Shown piece after piece: positions 22,666 through 29,425 of a stretch of DNA of 29,425 nt. The stretch comes from Bacteroidales bacterium (GTDB taxonomy: Bacteria; Bacteroidota; Bacteroidia; Bacteroidales; FEN-979): contig JALNZC010000047.1 of the NCBI GenBank assembly GCA_023229525.1, positions 1 to 29,425 on the forward strand, given 5' to 3'. The first letter of the stretch is position 1. Each line of letters opens with the position of its first letter. The translations under genes were made by a program, and so were the position numbers. The notes beneath the pieces are model-generated. The model saw only the letters and a list, made by a program, of their open reading frames with translations. It did no database searches and was not told where the DNA came from.

Positions 22666-23801
22666 CCGGTAAGCCCGGCAATTACCGGTATAGAATCCTG
22701 GACAGCCTGATTTCAGCCCCCGCGTTAAAAACCATTGGCCTGAAAGTGTTGGATGGGAAGCGGATTACACCTGAAGAAGGGTTGACGCTCTTTACCGAAG
22801 GGGAATTGGGATTTCTCGGTATGCTGGCTGATGAAGTCCGAATCCGGAAAAATGGTGATGCTGCTTATTATATCCGCAATTACCATATTGAACCAACCAA
22901 CATCTGTGTAAATAAATGTCTTTTCTGCTCCTTTTCCCATCATTTCAGTCCCACAAAATGGGAGCTGAACATGGATGCAATCATAGAAAAAGTTGAAAAA
23001 CTGGATGAAACCATTAGAGAATTGCATATTACCGGGGCTGTTCATCCCGACCGCGACATTCATTACTACGGTGAATTGCTGAAAAAGATAAAAAGCATTC
23101 GACCCGATCTTCAATTAAAGGCATATTCCGCGGTGGAACTGGATTATATGATTAAAAAATCAGGAATGAATTTTACCGATGGTCTGACCTGGCTTAAATC
23201 CTGCGGATTGGATTCCATCCCCGGCGGGGGTGCTGAAATTTTTGATGAAAACCTCCGGAGAACCATCTGCGGAATGAAATCGTCCGCGGCAACCTGGCTT
23301 GAAATTCATGAAACGGCACATCGGCTGGGCATTTCCTCCAATGCAACCATGCTTTACGGCCATGTAGAAACGCCGGAACACCGCATCGATCATCTGGAAC
23401 GGTTAAGAAACCTGCAGGACCGTACATCCGGATTCAATGCATTTATCCCCCTGAAGTTCAGGAACAGCAACAATAAATTGTCGAACATCGCAGAAGTTTC
23501 AGTTGTTGAAGATATGAAAATGTACGCCGTGGCCCGCATTTACCTGGATAACTTCCCGCATATCAAAGCATACTGGCCTGCTGTCGGCCGGAAACTGGCA
23601 CAGGTGTCCTTATCTTTTGGCGTTGACGATCTCGACGGAACCATCAATGATTCTACCCGGATATACTCAATGGCTGGGGCTGAAGACCAAAATCCCGTGA
23701 TGACCGTTTCGGAGATGAAAGAACTCATCACCGGTGCAAAACGGACTCCTATCGAACGGGATTCACTCTATAACTTTCAACTACCTCCATCGCTTTCTTG
23801 A
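22662..23801 (+). CDS. mqnE: Aminofutalosine synthase (radical SAM)
   Basis: The 379-residue radical SAM enzyme joins carboxyvinyl-oxybenzoate and SAM-derived adenosine to form aminofutalosine. The 4Fe-4S motif CxxxCxxC is Cys82, Cys86, Cys89 (ICVNKCLFCSF). SIPGGGAEIF (about 186-195) and the HITGAVHP segment are MqnE/MqnC-family signatures. The overall pattern (IEPTNICVNKC, RRTICG) favours MqnE over MqnC. It overlaps the protease gene by four bases, so it is translated from the same transcript as two secreted proteins, away from mqnB and mqnD about 5 kb away on the other strand. Its 3' end overlaps convergent plsC by 53 bases. Confidence 0.88.
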   Translation: MTGKPGNYRYRILDSLISAPALKTIGLKVLDGKRITPEEGLTLFTEGELGFLGMLADEVRIRKNGDAAYYIRNYHIEPTNICVNKCLFCSFSHHFSPTKWELNMDAIIEKVEKLDETIRELHITGAVHPDRDIHYYGELLKKIKSIRPDLQLKAYSAVELDYMIKKSGMNFTDGLTWLKSCGLDSIPGGGAEIFDENLRRTICGMKSSAATWLEIHETAHRLGISSNATMLYGHVETPEHRIDHLERLRNLQDRTSGFNAFIPLKFRNSNNKLSNIAEVSVVEDMKMYAVARIYLDNFPHIKAYWPAVGRKLAQVSLSFGVDDLDGTINDSTRIYSMAGAEDQNPVMTVSEMKELITGAKRTPIERDSLYNFQLPPSLS

Positions 23802-24513
23802 TTTTTTCCCGCACAATTACCGTCACTTCTTTCGAGTCCCTCCCTTTTATGGCTTCAAATGGAATTGGATCGAGTACCCGAGCCTGGATGTGAAAATTTT
23901 TATTGATTAAAAACCCCCCTTTGCGGATGGCTTTGGAAGTACCTGTAATAACAATGGGCAGAATAGGAGCTCCGTTGTCGAGCGCCAGGTGAAAGGCACC
24001 TGTTTTAAATGGCTGGAGGCGACCGTCCTTCGATCGTGTACCTTCCGGGAAGATCATTACGGAATTTCCTTCTTTTAATGTACGTGCGGCATCGGTCATC
24101 ATCTGACGCATACTACTGCCTTTGCCACGTTCCAGTGATATATAGCGGTTTAACCACATATTCCAACCGATGAATGGATAATGAAACAGCGATTTTTTGG
24201 CAACCCATTTGAAATGCGCCCAGAGCAGGAAAAGAACAATGATATCAGCCCCCGACTGATGATTGGAAACCATTACATATACCTCTTTCGGATTGATTTT
24301 TTCCCGTCCGGTTACACGGATTCGCCAGAAAGGATTGATCGTGAGTACAATGTATGACCAGAGACAGGTGTATTTGTGCAGAACAAACAGGCGCTTATCG
24401 AAAAGTACCGTCAAAAAATAAATTATAATAGAGATCGGAAACAGGATACCGGAGATTGTGAAAAGCTCAATCCAGAAATAAACGGAAACCAGAAAACGAA
24501 CCAGAGATTTCAT
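23749..24513 (-). CDS. plsC: 1-acyl-sn-glycerol-3-phosphate acyltransferase (PlsC family)
   Basis: I start at ATG 24513 (254 residues). An upstream in-frame TTG at 24519 is possible. It transfers an acyl chain to lysophosphatidate in the inner membrane. A hydrophobic N-terminal segment (about 5-38) is followed by the acyltransferase motif HxxxxD as His85 to Asp90 (SNHQSGAD), the RYISLERG block, and FPEGTRS (155-161) for glycerol-phosphate binding, then PILPIVITGT. It lies 12 bases after the pseudouridine synthase gene on the same strand and is probably the last gene of that operon. An acyltransferase with another acceptor cannot be excluded. Confidence 0.85.
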   Translation of the reverse strand: MKSLVRFLVSVYFWIELFTISGILFPISIIIYFLTVLFDKRLFVLHKYTCLWSYIVLTINPFWRIRVTGREKINPKEVYVMVSNHQSGADIIVLFLLWAHFKWVAKKSLFHYPFIGWNMWLNRYISLERGKGSSMRQMMTDAARTLKEGNSVMIFPEGTRSKDGRLQPFKTGAFHLALDNGAPILPIVITGTSKAIRKGGFLINKNFHIQARVLDPIPFEAIKGRDSKEVTVIVREKIKKAMEVVESYRVNPVR

Positions 24514-24525
24514 TTTCAATGTTTT

Positions 24526-25566
24526 TTAACTCTTCTCCGGACTTTTATGAATGCTGTATTTCCTCCATTTTTCTATCACCGACGCAAAGTCTTCAGGGTA
24601 ATCCGAATCGAAATGAATATACTGCCTGGTCGAGGGATGCACAAACCCCAGCGATTTTGCGTGTAGTGCCTGACGGGGCATAAGTTTAAAGCAATTCTCA
24701 ATAAATTGGAGGTATTTGGTAAATGTGGTTCCTTTCACTATTTTTGACCCGCCATAGTTTTCATCATTGAACAACGGATGTCCGATATGCTTGAAATGCA
24801 CCCGGATCTGGTGGGTACGACCTGTTTCCAGACGGCATTCGACAAGGGTCACATACCCGAAACGCTCCAAGACTGTAAAATGGGTAACGGCATGCCGGCC
24901 TTTTTCTTCCGTTTCATAAACCGTTTGAACCATGCGGTTCCGTATATCACGCCCGATGTTACCAGTGATGGTACCTTTATCCTGTTTGATGTTTCCCCAC
25001 ACCAGCGCAACATAAGTACGGTCAATGGTATGATCGAAAAATTGCTTTGCCAACCGCGTCTGGGCCAGTTCATTTTTCGCAATGAGCAGGATGCCACTGG
25101 TATCTTTATCAATGCGATGAACCAGATAAGGTTTTGCCTCAGGATCACCCGCAGGATTATTTTGCAGATGGTAGAGTACTGCATTCTGTAAGGTCCCGGT
25201 GAAATTCCCGTGACCAGGATGAACCACCATCCCAACCGCTTTATTGACGACCAGGATATCATCATCCTCAAAGACAATCCGGATCGGGATATTCTCGGGG
25301 TAGATCTCTGTATCACGAGGAGGATAGGCAAGCACAATAGAAATGACATCGCGTGGTTTTACCCGGTAATTGGGTTTGATTACCTTGTCGTTCACAAGGA
25401 TATTCCCGGCTCTGGCGGAATTCTGGATCCGGTTACGCGACGCATTTTCAATTTTGGCCATCAGGTATTTATCGATGCGTAACAGGGCTTGCCCATTATC
25501 AACCACAAACCGAAAATGCTCATATAGTTCGTTGGATTCGTCGATAGTATCGGGTTGCTCAATCAT
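24526..25566 (-). CDS. rluD: 23S rRNA pseudouridine synthase, RluD family
   Basis: The 346-residue enzyme isomerises uridines of large-subunit rRNA. An S4 RNA-binding domain is at about 28-80 (RIDKYLMAKI, SRNRIQNSARAGNILVN). The catalytic domain has the family motif HRIDKDTSG (150-158) with the nucleophile Asp153, then GRTHQIRVHFKHIGHPL (about 255-271). It is the third gene of a minus-strand operon after the PASTA and T9SS genes. PASTA protein, RluD-type synthase and divergent ddl form a recurrent Bacteroidota neighbourhood. The exact target uridines are not determined from sequence; RluC/RluA-like specificity is possible. Confidence 0.88.
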   Translation of the reverse strand: MIEQPDTIDESNELYEHFRFVVDNGQALLRIDKYLMAKIENASRNRIQNSARAGNILVNDKVIKPNYRVKPRDVISIVLAYPPRDTEIYPENIPIRIVFEDDDILVVNKAVGMVVHPGHGNFTGTLQNAVLYHLQNNPAGDPEAKPYLVHRIDKDTSGILLIAKNELAQTRLAKQFFDHTIDRTYVALVWGNIKQDKGTITGNIGRDIRNRMVQTVYETEEKGRHAVTHFTVLERFGYVTLVECRLETGRTHQIRVHFKHIGHPLFNDENYGGSKIVKGTTFTKYLQFIENCFKLMPRQALHAKSLGFVHPSTRQYIHFDSDYPEDFASVIEKWRKYSIHKSPEKS

Positions 25567-25587
25567 ATCATGCAGTATACCGGAGAT

Positions 25588-27570
25588 TTACCTGGAGATG
25601 ATCAATTTTGAAACACCCAGTCTCATACCCGAAGCATTGGTGAGCACCACAAAATAAATACCACCCGGAAGGGTCGAAACATCAAGGTTACTGGTATACC
25701 CTGATTTCAATACCGGTTGGCCAAAAAGGTTATAAACCGTAAGCAGGGTAAAGGCTGAAACCTGGCCCTGGTTCCCGTTTTCCGGAATGTGGATGGTCAC
25801 CTTGGCGGCCATACAGGGATTGGGATATAATTCAAAGGATTGTCTGTGTGGAATAATATCACCGGTACTCAATGGAATTGGTTTTCCGACCACCGGCCGC
25901 ATCAGGAGTGATCCGGCAAAGAAGGAGTTATTCCATTGGCCCATAGTATTGTAGAAAACTTCAGACTGACTGTTATTGTACCTGTCGAACCCAATGCTTA
26001 AATTATCATTCGTGGTTTGTATCCAGCCGACATAAAAGGTGCCTGTTATCCGGAGTGGCGGATATATATGGTAAGTGATGAACTTGTTCAGAGAATCGGT
26101 ATAATAAGGCAGCACCAGGTCGGAATATATGGTGTCTCCCGGTACACCTGCGTTGTCGTTCCAAACGCAAAGATAAAACCATTGCTGGCTTGCATTACTG
26201 AGCGTACGGTTGAAATACATCTGAACCGCACGAAGGGTATCGGGTGATTTGTTAAGGTGAAAGCGATAGGCAAGCTTGGAACCGGCAGGGGTAAGTCCGT
26301 AACTTTCTTCGGGGGTGCCATCATCATAGGCAAAATAATTATAGAATTTTTGCCAGGCTTGGATGGTATCACCCAACACCGATCCCGGGTTAATATCTTT
26401 TACTATGTGCTTCATAAGGAAAGACGCGCTGTCGGAAGAACTGATGGGAAAAAGAAAAGACACCGGCGGATGTGCAAAAGGTTGGTAATCTACATAACCG
26501 TTATAGTAAAAGTTCCGGATATTATAATTTCCCCCGTTATACGTTTTCGAAAACGTTCCTCCCGGTGCAGTTACATAATAGTTATAGGACGACAGATGGG
26601 AATCCAGATCACGGTTGCTGATCAGGATATCAATGGTATCCCTGATTTCATTCGTGGGGTTGTCGCAGTATTGTGGATAGGGCATTTCCTCATAATTTTG
26701 CAGCATAGAAGGAGGCCGCTGGATAAATCGTATTTCCGGGTATATGGTATCAAAACGGTTCCTGCCTAGATTGAGGTATACATTATCTAGATTCCATTGA
26801 TCGGTGTTGCTTTCCCAACTGGGTTCAGCTGAACTGGCGAGACTGACATAATTAAAAAACCGGAACCGGAATTTCTTTTTAAAAAAACCGGGATCAGTTA
26901 TGGGAATCATTACCTGGCGGAAATACTTGTTATTTTGTAGGTAAAATGTATCGAGCGCCATGCCTTTGGCAAACCAGGCCTTCTGCCATAAATCAGGAAT
27001 ATGAATAGTATCGGTCGGAGAGATGCTGTCATGCGCCTGTTTGACCAGAAACTGCAGGATCAGAGAATCGGAAGTCTGTGGTGGACGGCCTCTTCCCTGT
27101 GGCTGGTAGTAAAAACTCAGATAAACCGAATCGGCAGAATTGATCGAACGCGGAATCGGACTAAAAACAGAATCGAGACGAATATACCGTGATGTTAGGT
27201 GATCGGCAATGAATGAGGCAGGCCCCGGAACAGCGTTGCTGTACATTCTTCCCGAATCGTTGATAGCATCCAGCGTTACTGCTCCAAGGTTGACTGGATA
27301 TACAGGAAAATCGGTGTTTTCGAAAGCGTACCGGTCAATCCATCGCTCGGTTGAAGGAAAAACCGCATTGGCTGAAAAATCATCAAAAAATGGCAGGGTG
27401 ATGGGGATGGTATCTGATCCTGACGGAGAAGATTTCAACCTGCTTAATTCTTCTGCCTTCTTCTGTATCACAGGATTGAATTGTAACCCTGTAAGAATTT
27501 CTTGCGAAAATGCGGAAAAACCGGAAAAGAAAAGGAAAATATTGATCAGATTAACAATAAAAGTGCGCAT
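25588..27570 (-). CDS. Large T9SS-sorted secreted protein of unknown function
   Basis: I start at ATG 27570 (660 residues). Two TTG codons just upstream are in frame but weaker. A signal peptide spans about 1-23 (ending AFS before QEI). The body is beta-rich with many Tyr/Asn/Asp and segments such as LPFFDDFSAN at about 60, resembling the start of a jelly-roll adhesin domain. No catalytic motif is seen. The C-terminal about 80 residues are a type A T9SS signal (LYPNPCMAAKVTI, GIYFVVLTNASG, KLIISR). It lies between the PASTA gene (64 bases past the stop codon region) and rluD (21 bases), so it is in the envelope operon. I do not recognise a specific function. Confidence 0.8.
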   Translation of the reverse strand: MRTFIVNLINIFLFFSGFSAFSQEILTGLQFNPVIQKKAEELSRLKSSPSGSDTIPITLPFFDDFSANAVFPSTERWIDRYAFENTDFPVYPVNLGAVTLDAINDSGRMYSNAVPGPASFIADHLTSRYIRLDSVFSPIPRSINSADSVYLSFYYQPQGRGRPPQTSDSLILQFLVKQAHDSISPTDTIHIPDLWQKAWFAKGMALDTFYLQNNKYFRQVMIPITDPGFFKKKFRFRFFNYVSLASSAEPSWESNTDQWNLDNVYLNLGRNRFDTIYPEIRFIQRPPSMLQNYEEMPYPQYCDNPTNEIRDTIDILISNRDLDSHLSSYNYYVTAPGGTFSKTYNGGNYNIRNFYYNGYVDYQPFAHPPVSFLFPISSSDSASFLMKHIVKDINPGSVLGDTIQAWQKFYNYFAYDDGTPEESYGLTPAGSKLAYRFHLNKSPDTLRAVQMYFNRTLSNASQQWFYLCVWNDNAGVPGDTIYSDLVLPYYTDSLNKFITYHIYPPLRITGTFYVGWIQTTNDNLSIGFDRYNNSQSEVFYNTMGQWNNSFFAGSLLMRPVVGKPIPLSTGDIIPHRQSFELYPNPCMAAKVTIHIPENGNQGQVSAFTLLTVYNLFGQPVLKSGYTSNLDVSTLPGGIYFVVLTNASGMRLGVSKLIISR

Positions 27571-27576
27571 CAACAA

Positions 27577-27597
27577 AAATTTACAATTTACGATTTA
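27577..27597. repeat. Three TAAATTG-type heptamers directly upstream of a start codon
   Basis: AAATTTA, CAATTTA and CGATTTA follow one another, ending 6 bases upstream of the ATG at 27570 (gene on the minus strand). On the coding strand they read TAAATCG TAAATTG TAAATTT. The same CAATTTA unit occurs twice just upstream of the gene starting at 10662. Confidence 0.45.
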
Positions 27598-27612
27598 TCC
27601 AATACTCATTAT

Positions 27613-27644
27613 CACTTGCCCACTCGTTCACTCGTCCACTTTAC
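27613..27644. repeat. CACTYGYY octamers abutting the PASTA gene stop
   Basis: CACTTGCC, CACTCGTT, CACTCGTC and CACTTTAC are in perfect 8-base phase. The stop codon of the PASTA gene (27641-27643) lies in the last unit. It is another octamer family, again at a gene boundary. Confidence 0.6.
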
Positions 27645-28237
27645 TGCAAACTATCCTTTGCCAGTGAATCAGCCTTCATCATCTCTGCTGCTTTGGCTCC
27701 CATTCCGACGGTAAGGGTGACTGCAGAACCTTTCTCGATCATCGTTCCGGCTTTGATAGGCTTTCCTTCAAAAAGCTGATTTTGAACAGCATCTTCATCG
27801 AATGAACGGATATATAACAATTTCCCCAACCGGAGGCCAGCGGATTCAAGCATTGATTGAGCCTGACGTAACGTAAGGTCCCGAAGATCGGGCATCGACG
27901 TTTTCTCTGGAACCATGGATGTGATTGTCAGATAGATTGTCCGGTTCTGTTTAACTTTCGATCCCGGATAGGGATCCTGGGTCAAAACAGAACCTTTTGA
28001 TTTATCCGGATCAAAAACCGAATCAATAACTGAAAACCGGTAATTCCTATTCTCCGGATTTCCGACAACATCTTGTACAAAAATACCCCTGAAATCCGGA
28101 ACAACGATGTATTCATCATGCTTTGTGTACCATGAAAGCGATTGCAGCGTGACCCATATCAATACAACCATAATCACACTTGCAATTAAGAAATGCCTGA
28201 GAAATTTTTTCGAAAACAGGAAATGTAAAAAATTCAT
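27641..28237 (-). CDS. Membrane-anchored PASTA domain protein
   Basis: The 198-residue protein has a short cytoplasmic N-terminus, one membrane helix (about 16-36) and a periplasmic part with two PASTA domains (about 43-107, with VVPDFRGIFVQDV, and about 113-180, with MPDLRDLTLRQAQSMLESAGL). It ends in an Ala/Lys/Ser tail. PASTA domains bind peptidoglycan fragments or act as spacers in cell-wall proteins. There is no kinase or transpeptidase domain here. It is the first gene of the minus-strand operon and is divergent from ddl, which fits a cell-wall role. Confidence 0.88.
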   Translation of the reverse strand: MNFLHFLFSKKFLRHFLIASVIMVVLIWVTLQSLSWYTKHDEYIVVPDFRGIFVQDVVGNPENRNYRFSVIDSVFDPDKSKGSVLTQDPYPGSKVKQNRTIYLTITSMVPEKTSMPDLRDLTLRQAQSMLESAGLRLGKLLYIRSFDEDAVQNQLFEGKPIKAGTMIEKGSAVTLTVGMGAKAAEMMKADSLAKDSLQ

Positions 28238-28298
28238 TCTCCGTTTTATGTAATTAACCTGAAAACATTCGTTTTATTGTATATCCATAATTACACGA

Positions 28299-28306
28299 CA
28301 AACTTA
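28299..28306 (-). promoter_or_regulatory. -7 promoter box of the PASTA-rluD-plsC operon
   Basis: CAAACTTA reads TAAGTTTG on the minus strand, fitting TAnnTTTG. The leader before the ATG at 28237 would be about 55 bases. It is 12 bases from the divergent ddl box. Confidence 0.45.
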
Positions 28307-28318
28307 CGGAAAAAAAAT

Positions 28319-28326
28319 TAATTTTG
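28319..28326 (+). promoter_or_regulatory. -7 promoter box of ddl
   Basis: TAATTTTG fits TAnnTTTG and lies 20 bases before the ATG at 28347. ACGGAG near 28338-28343 could act as a weak ribosome binding site. Confidence 0.5.
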
Positions 28327-28346
28327 CCTGTATTAAAACGGAGCGT

Positions 28347-29321
28347 ATGGTCAATGTAGCTATTGTTGCCGGAGGTGATTCCGGTGAATTCGCGATCTCC
28401 ATAAAGAGTGGAAAACAGGTTGAATCCCATATGGACCGGAACCTTTTTTGTCCTTATCTGATTGTGATAAAAGGAAAAACCTGGAATTACCGTATCGGTC
28501 GGAAAAACTTCCCGGTGGATAAAAATGATTTTAGTATTATTATCGGGAAACGAAAGATCCATTTTGATGCCGTTTTTAATGCCATCCATGGTACCCCCGG
28601 TGAAAACGGAAAACTTCAGGGATATTTTGATATACTTGGAATTCCTTATACTTCCTGCAATGTAACGACATCCTCATTAACATTTAACAAAAGCTTTTGT
28701 AAGCAGGTTGTTGCTTCTTATGGGATCAAAACAGCCAGATCAGTGCATTTGTTGAAAGGTAGTCTTAACCCTGAAAAGATCATCAGCGAAGAGTTGGACC
28801 TGCCTGTATTTGTGAAACCCAATAATGGCGGATCAAGTGTTGGCATGTCAAAAGTAAACCGTAGGAATGAATTAAAACCTGCCCTGCAATTGGCCTTTCA
28901 GGAAGATGAGGAAATTCTGGTGGAAGAATTCATCAAAGGTCGTGAACTTACTTGCGGAGTCATTCGATCGGACGGAAAAATCATCGCTTTTCCGGTGACT
29001 GAAATAATTCCAAAAAACGAATATTTCGATTACGAAGCCAAATACAGGAAAGGAATGTCGGATGAAGTGGTCCCTGCGTTGATTCCTGAAAAAGTTTCTG
29101 AGAAATGCCTTGAAATTTCCCGGTTTCTTTTCGAAAAACTGAACTGTAAAGGGGTAGTGCGCTTTGATTACATTTTTGATGGAAAGGATTTTTATTTCCT
29201 TGAAGTAAATACAGTTCCCGGATTAACTGCCGCGAGCATCGTTCCCAAGATGGCCCGGGCTTATGGGTGGAGTTTTACTGAGCTGATCACAAGACTTATT
29301 ATAGAAGGAAAGAAGGAATAA
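28347..29321 (+). CDS. ddl: D-alanine--D-alanine ligase
   Basis: The 324-residue ATP-grasp enzyme makes D-Ala-D-Ala for peptidoglycan in the cytoplasm. It has the N-terminal GGDSGEFAIS (9-18; GGxSxE type), HGTPGENGKLQG (81-92), the ATP-grasp segment VKPNNGGSSVGMSKV (about 156-170), EFIKGRELTCGV, the omega-loop EYFDYEAKY with the Tyr expected for D-Ala rather than D-lactate ligases, and LEVNTVPGLT (about 286-295) for Mg binding. Length is usual. The last codons (EGKKE and the stop) are already part of an octamer array that continues downstream (29304-29425). Confidence 0.93.
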   Translation: MVNVAIVAGGDSGEFAISIKSGKQVESHMDRNLFCPYLIVIKGKTWNYRIGRKNFPVDKNDFSIIIGKRKIHFDAVFNAIHGTPGENGKLQGYFDILGIPYTSCNVTTSSLTFNKSFCKQVVASYGIKTARSVHLLKGSLNPEKIISEELDLPVFVKPNNGGSSVGMSKVNRRNELKPALQLAFQEDEEILVEEFIKGRELTCGVIRSDGKIIAFPVTEIIPKNEYFDYEAKYRKGMSDEVVPALIPEKVSEKCLEISRFLFEKLNCKGVVRFDYIFDGKDFYFLEVNTVPGLTAASIVPKMARAYGWSFTELITRLIIEGKKE

Positions 29322-29425
29322 AGGAAAGAAGGAATGAAGGTATGAAGGTATGAAGGTATGAAGGTATGAAGGTATGAAGGTATGAAGGTATGAAGGTATG
29401 AAGGCATGAAGGAATGAAGGTATGA
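29304..29425. repeat. GAAGGTAT octamer array, from the 3' end of ddl past the window edge
   Basis: Fifteen contiguous 8-base units plus two bases, with no phase slip. The first units are GAAGGAAA, GAAGGAAT and AAAGGAAA; the core is eight exact GAAGGTAT copies (29336-29399). The first 18 bases encode the last five residues and stop of Ddl. The array leaves the window, so its full length is unknown. Confidence 0.95.

Noticed and set aside
23749..23801. Frameshift or mis-called end at the mqnE / plsC overlap
   Set aside because: Both frames run cleanly to stops after their conserved regions; a 53-bp tail-to-tail overlap is unusual but needs no error.
26257..26769. 170-codon open frame antisense to the T9SS protein gene
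   Set aside because: No recognisable domain. The opposite strand has a signal peptide and a sorting domain in one continuous frame.

Overview
The window looks like chromosomal DNA from a member of the Bacteroidota, probably an uncultured, Bacteroidales-like anaerobe. Four proteins end in a C-terminal domain of the type A kind sorted by the type IX secretion system (T9SS). Several starts are preceded by the Bacteroidota -7 box TAnnTTTG. The window also carries futalosine-pathway menaquinone genes, a long M16 peptidase, and the PASTA / RluD / Ddl neighbourhood common in this phylum. There are no rRNA, tRNA, phage or CRISPR genes.

Layout. 1-2471: the 5' end of an IS3-type transposase, a secreted caspase-fold protein, and a convergent exported DUF4384-like protein. 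2615-7296: an exported M16 peptidase converging on a ClC chloride transporter/channel with CBS domains. 7297-12647: a 967-residue metallopeptidase / beta-propeller / outer-membrane-barrel protein and a T9SS protein with duplicated Ig/PKD-like units, separated by GC-rich palindromic repeats. 13049-15995: heptose epimerase HldD and a LysA-like PLP decarboxylase, both carrying in-frame short-repeat inserts. 16116-19111: an operon of an MFSD1-like transporter, mqnB and mqnD. 19222-23801: a divergent operon of a T9SS adhesin-like protein, a T9SS trypsin-like protease and mqnE. 23749-28237: an operon of a PASTA protein, a T9SS protein, an RluD-type pseudouridine synthase and a PlsC acyltransferase. 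28347-29321: divergent ddl.

Together the genes cover envelope building (HldD for LPS heptose, Ddl for peptidoglycan, PlsC for phospholipid, the PASTA protein), menaquinone synthesis (MqnB, MqnD, MqnE; MqnA and MqnC are not in the window) and secreted proteolysis or adhesion.

The most unusual signal is a set of short tandem arrays with units of exactly 7 or 8 bp, in at least seven sequence families, scattered between genes and also inside genes. A 280-bp array of 40 in-register heptamers sits in frame inside hldD. The same gene carries a second, octamer array, the neighbouring decarboxylase a third, and ddl ends inside a fourth. Related copies lie in intergenic DNA at 182-202, 1496-1519, 12982-12995 and 16045-16100. 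Units of 7 or 8 bp are not multiples of three, yet on the coding strand the intragenic arrays contain no stop codon.
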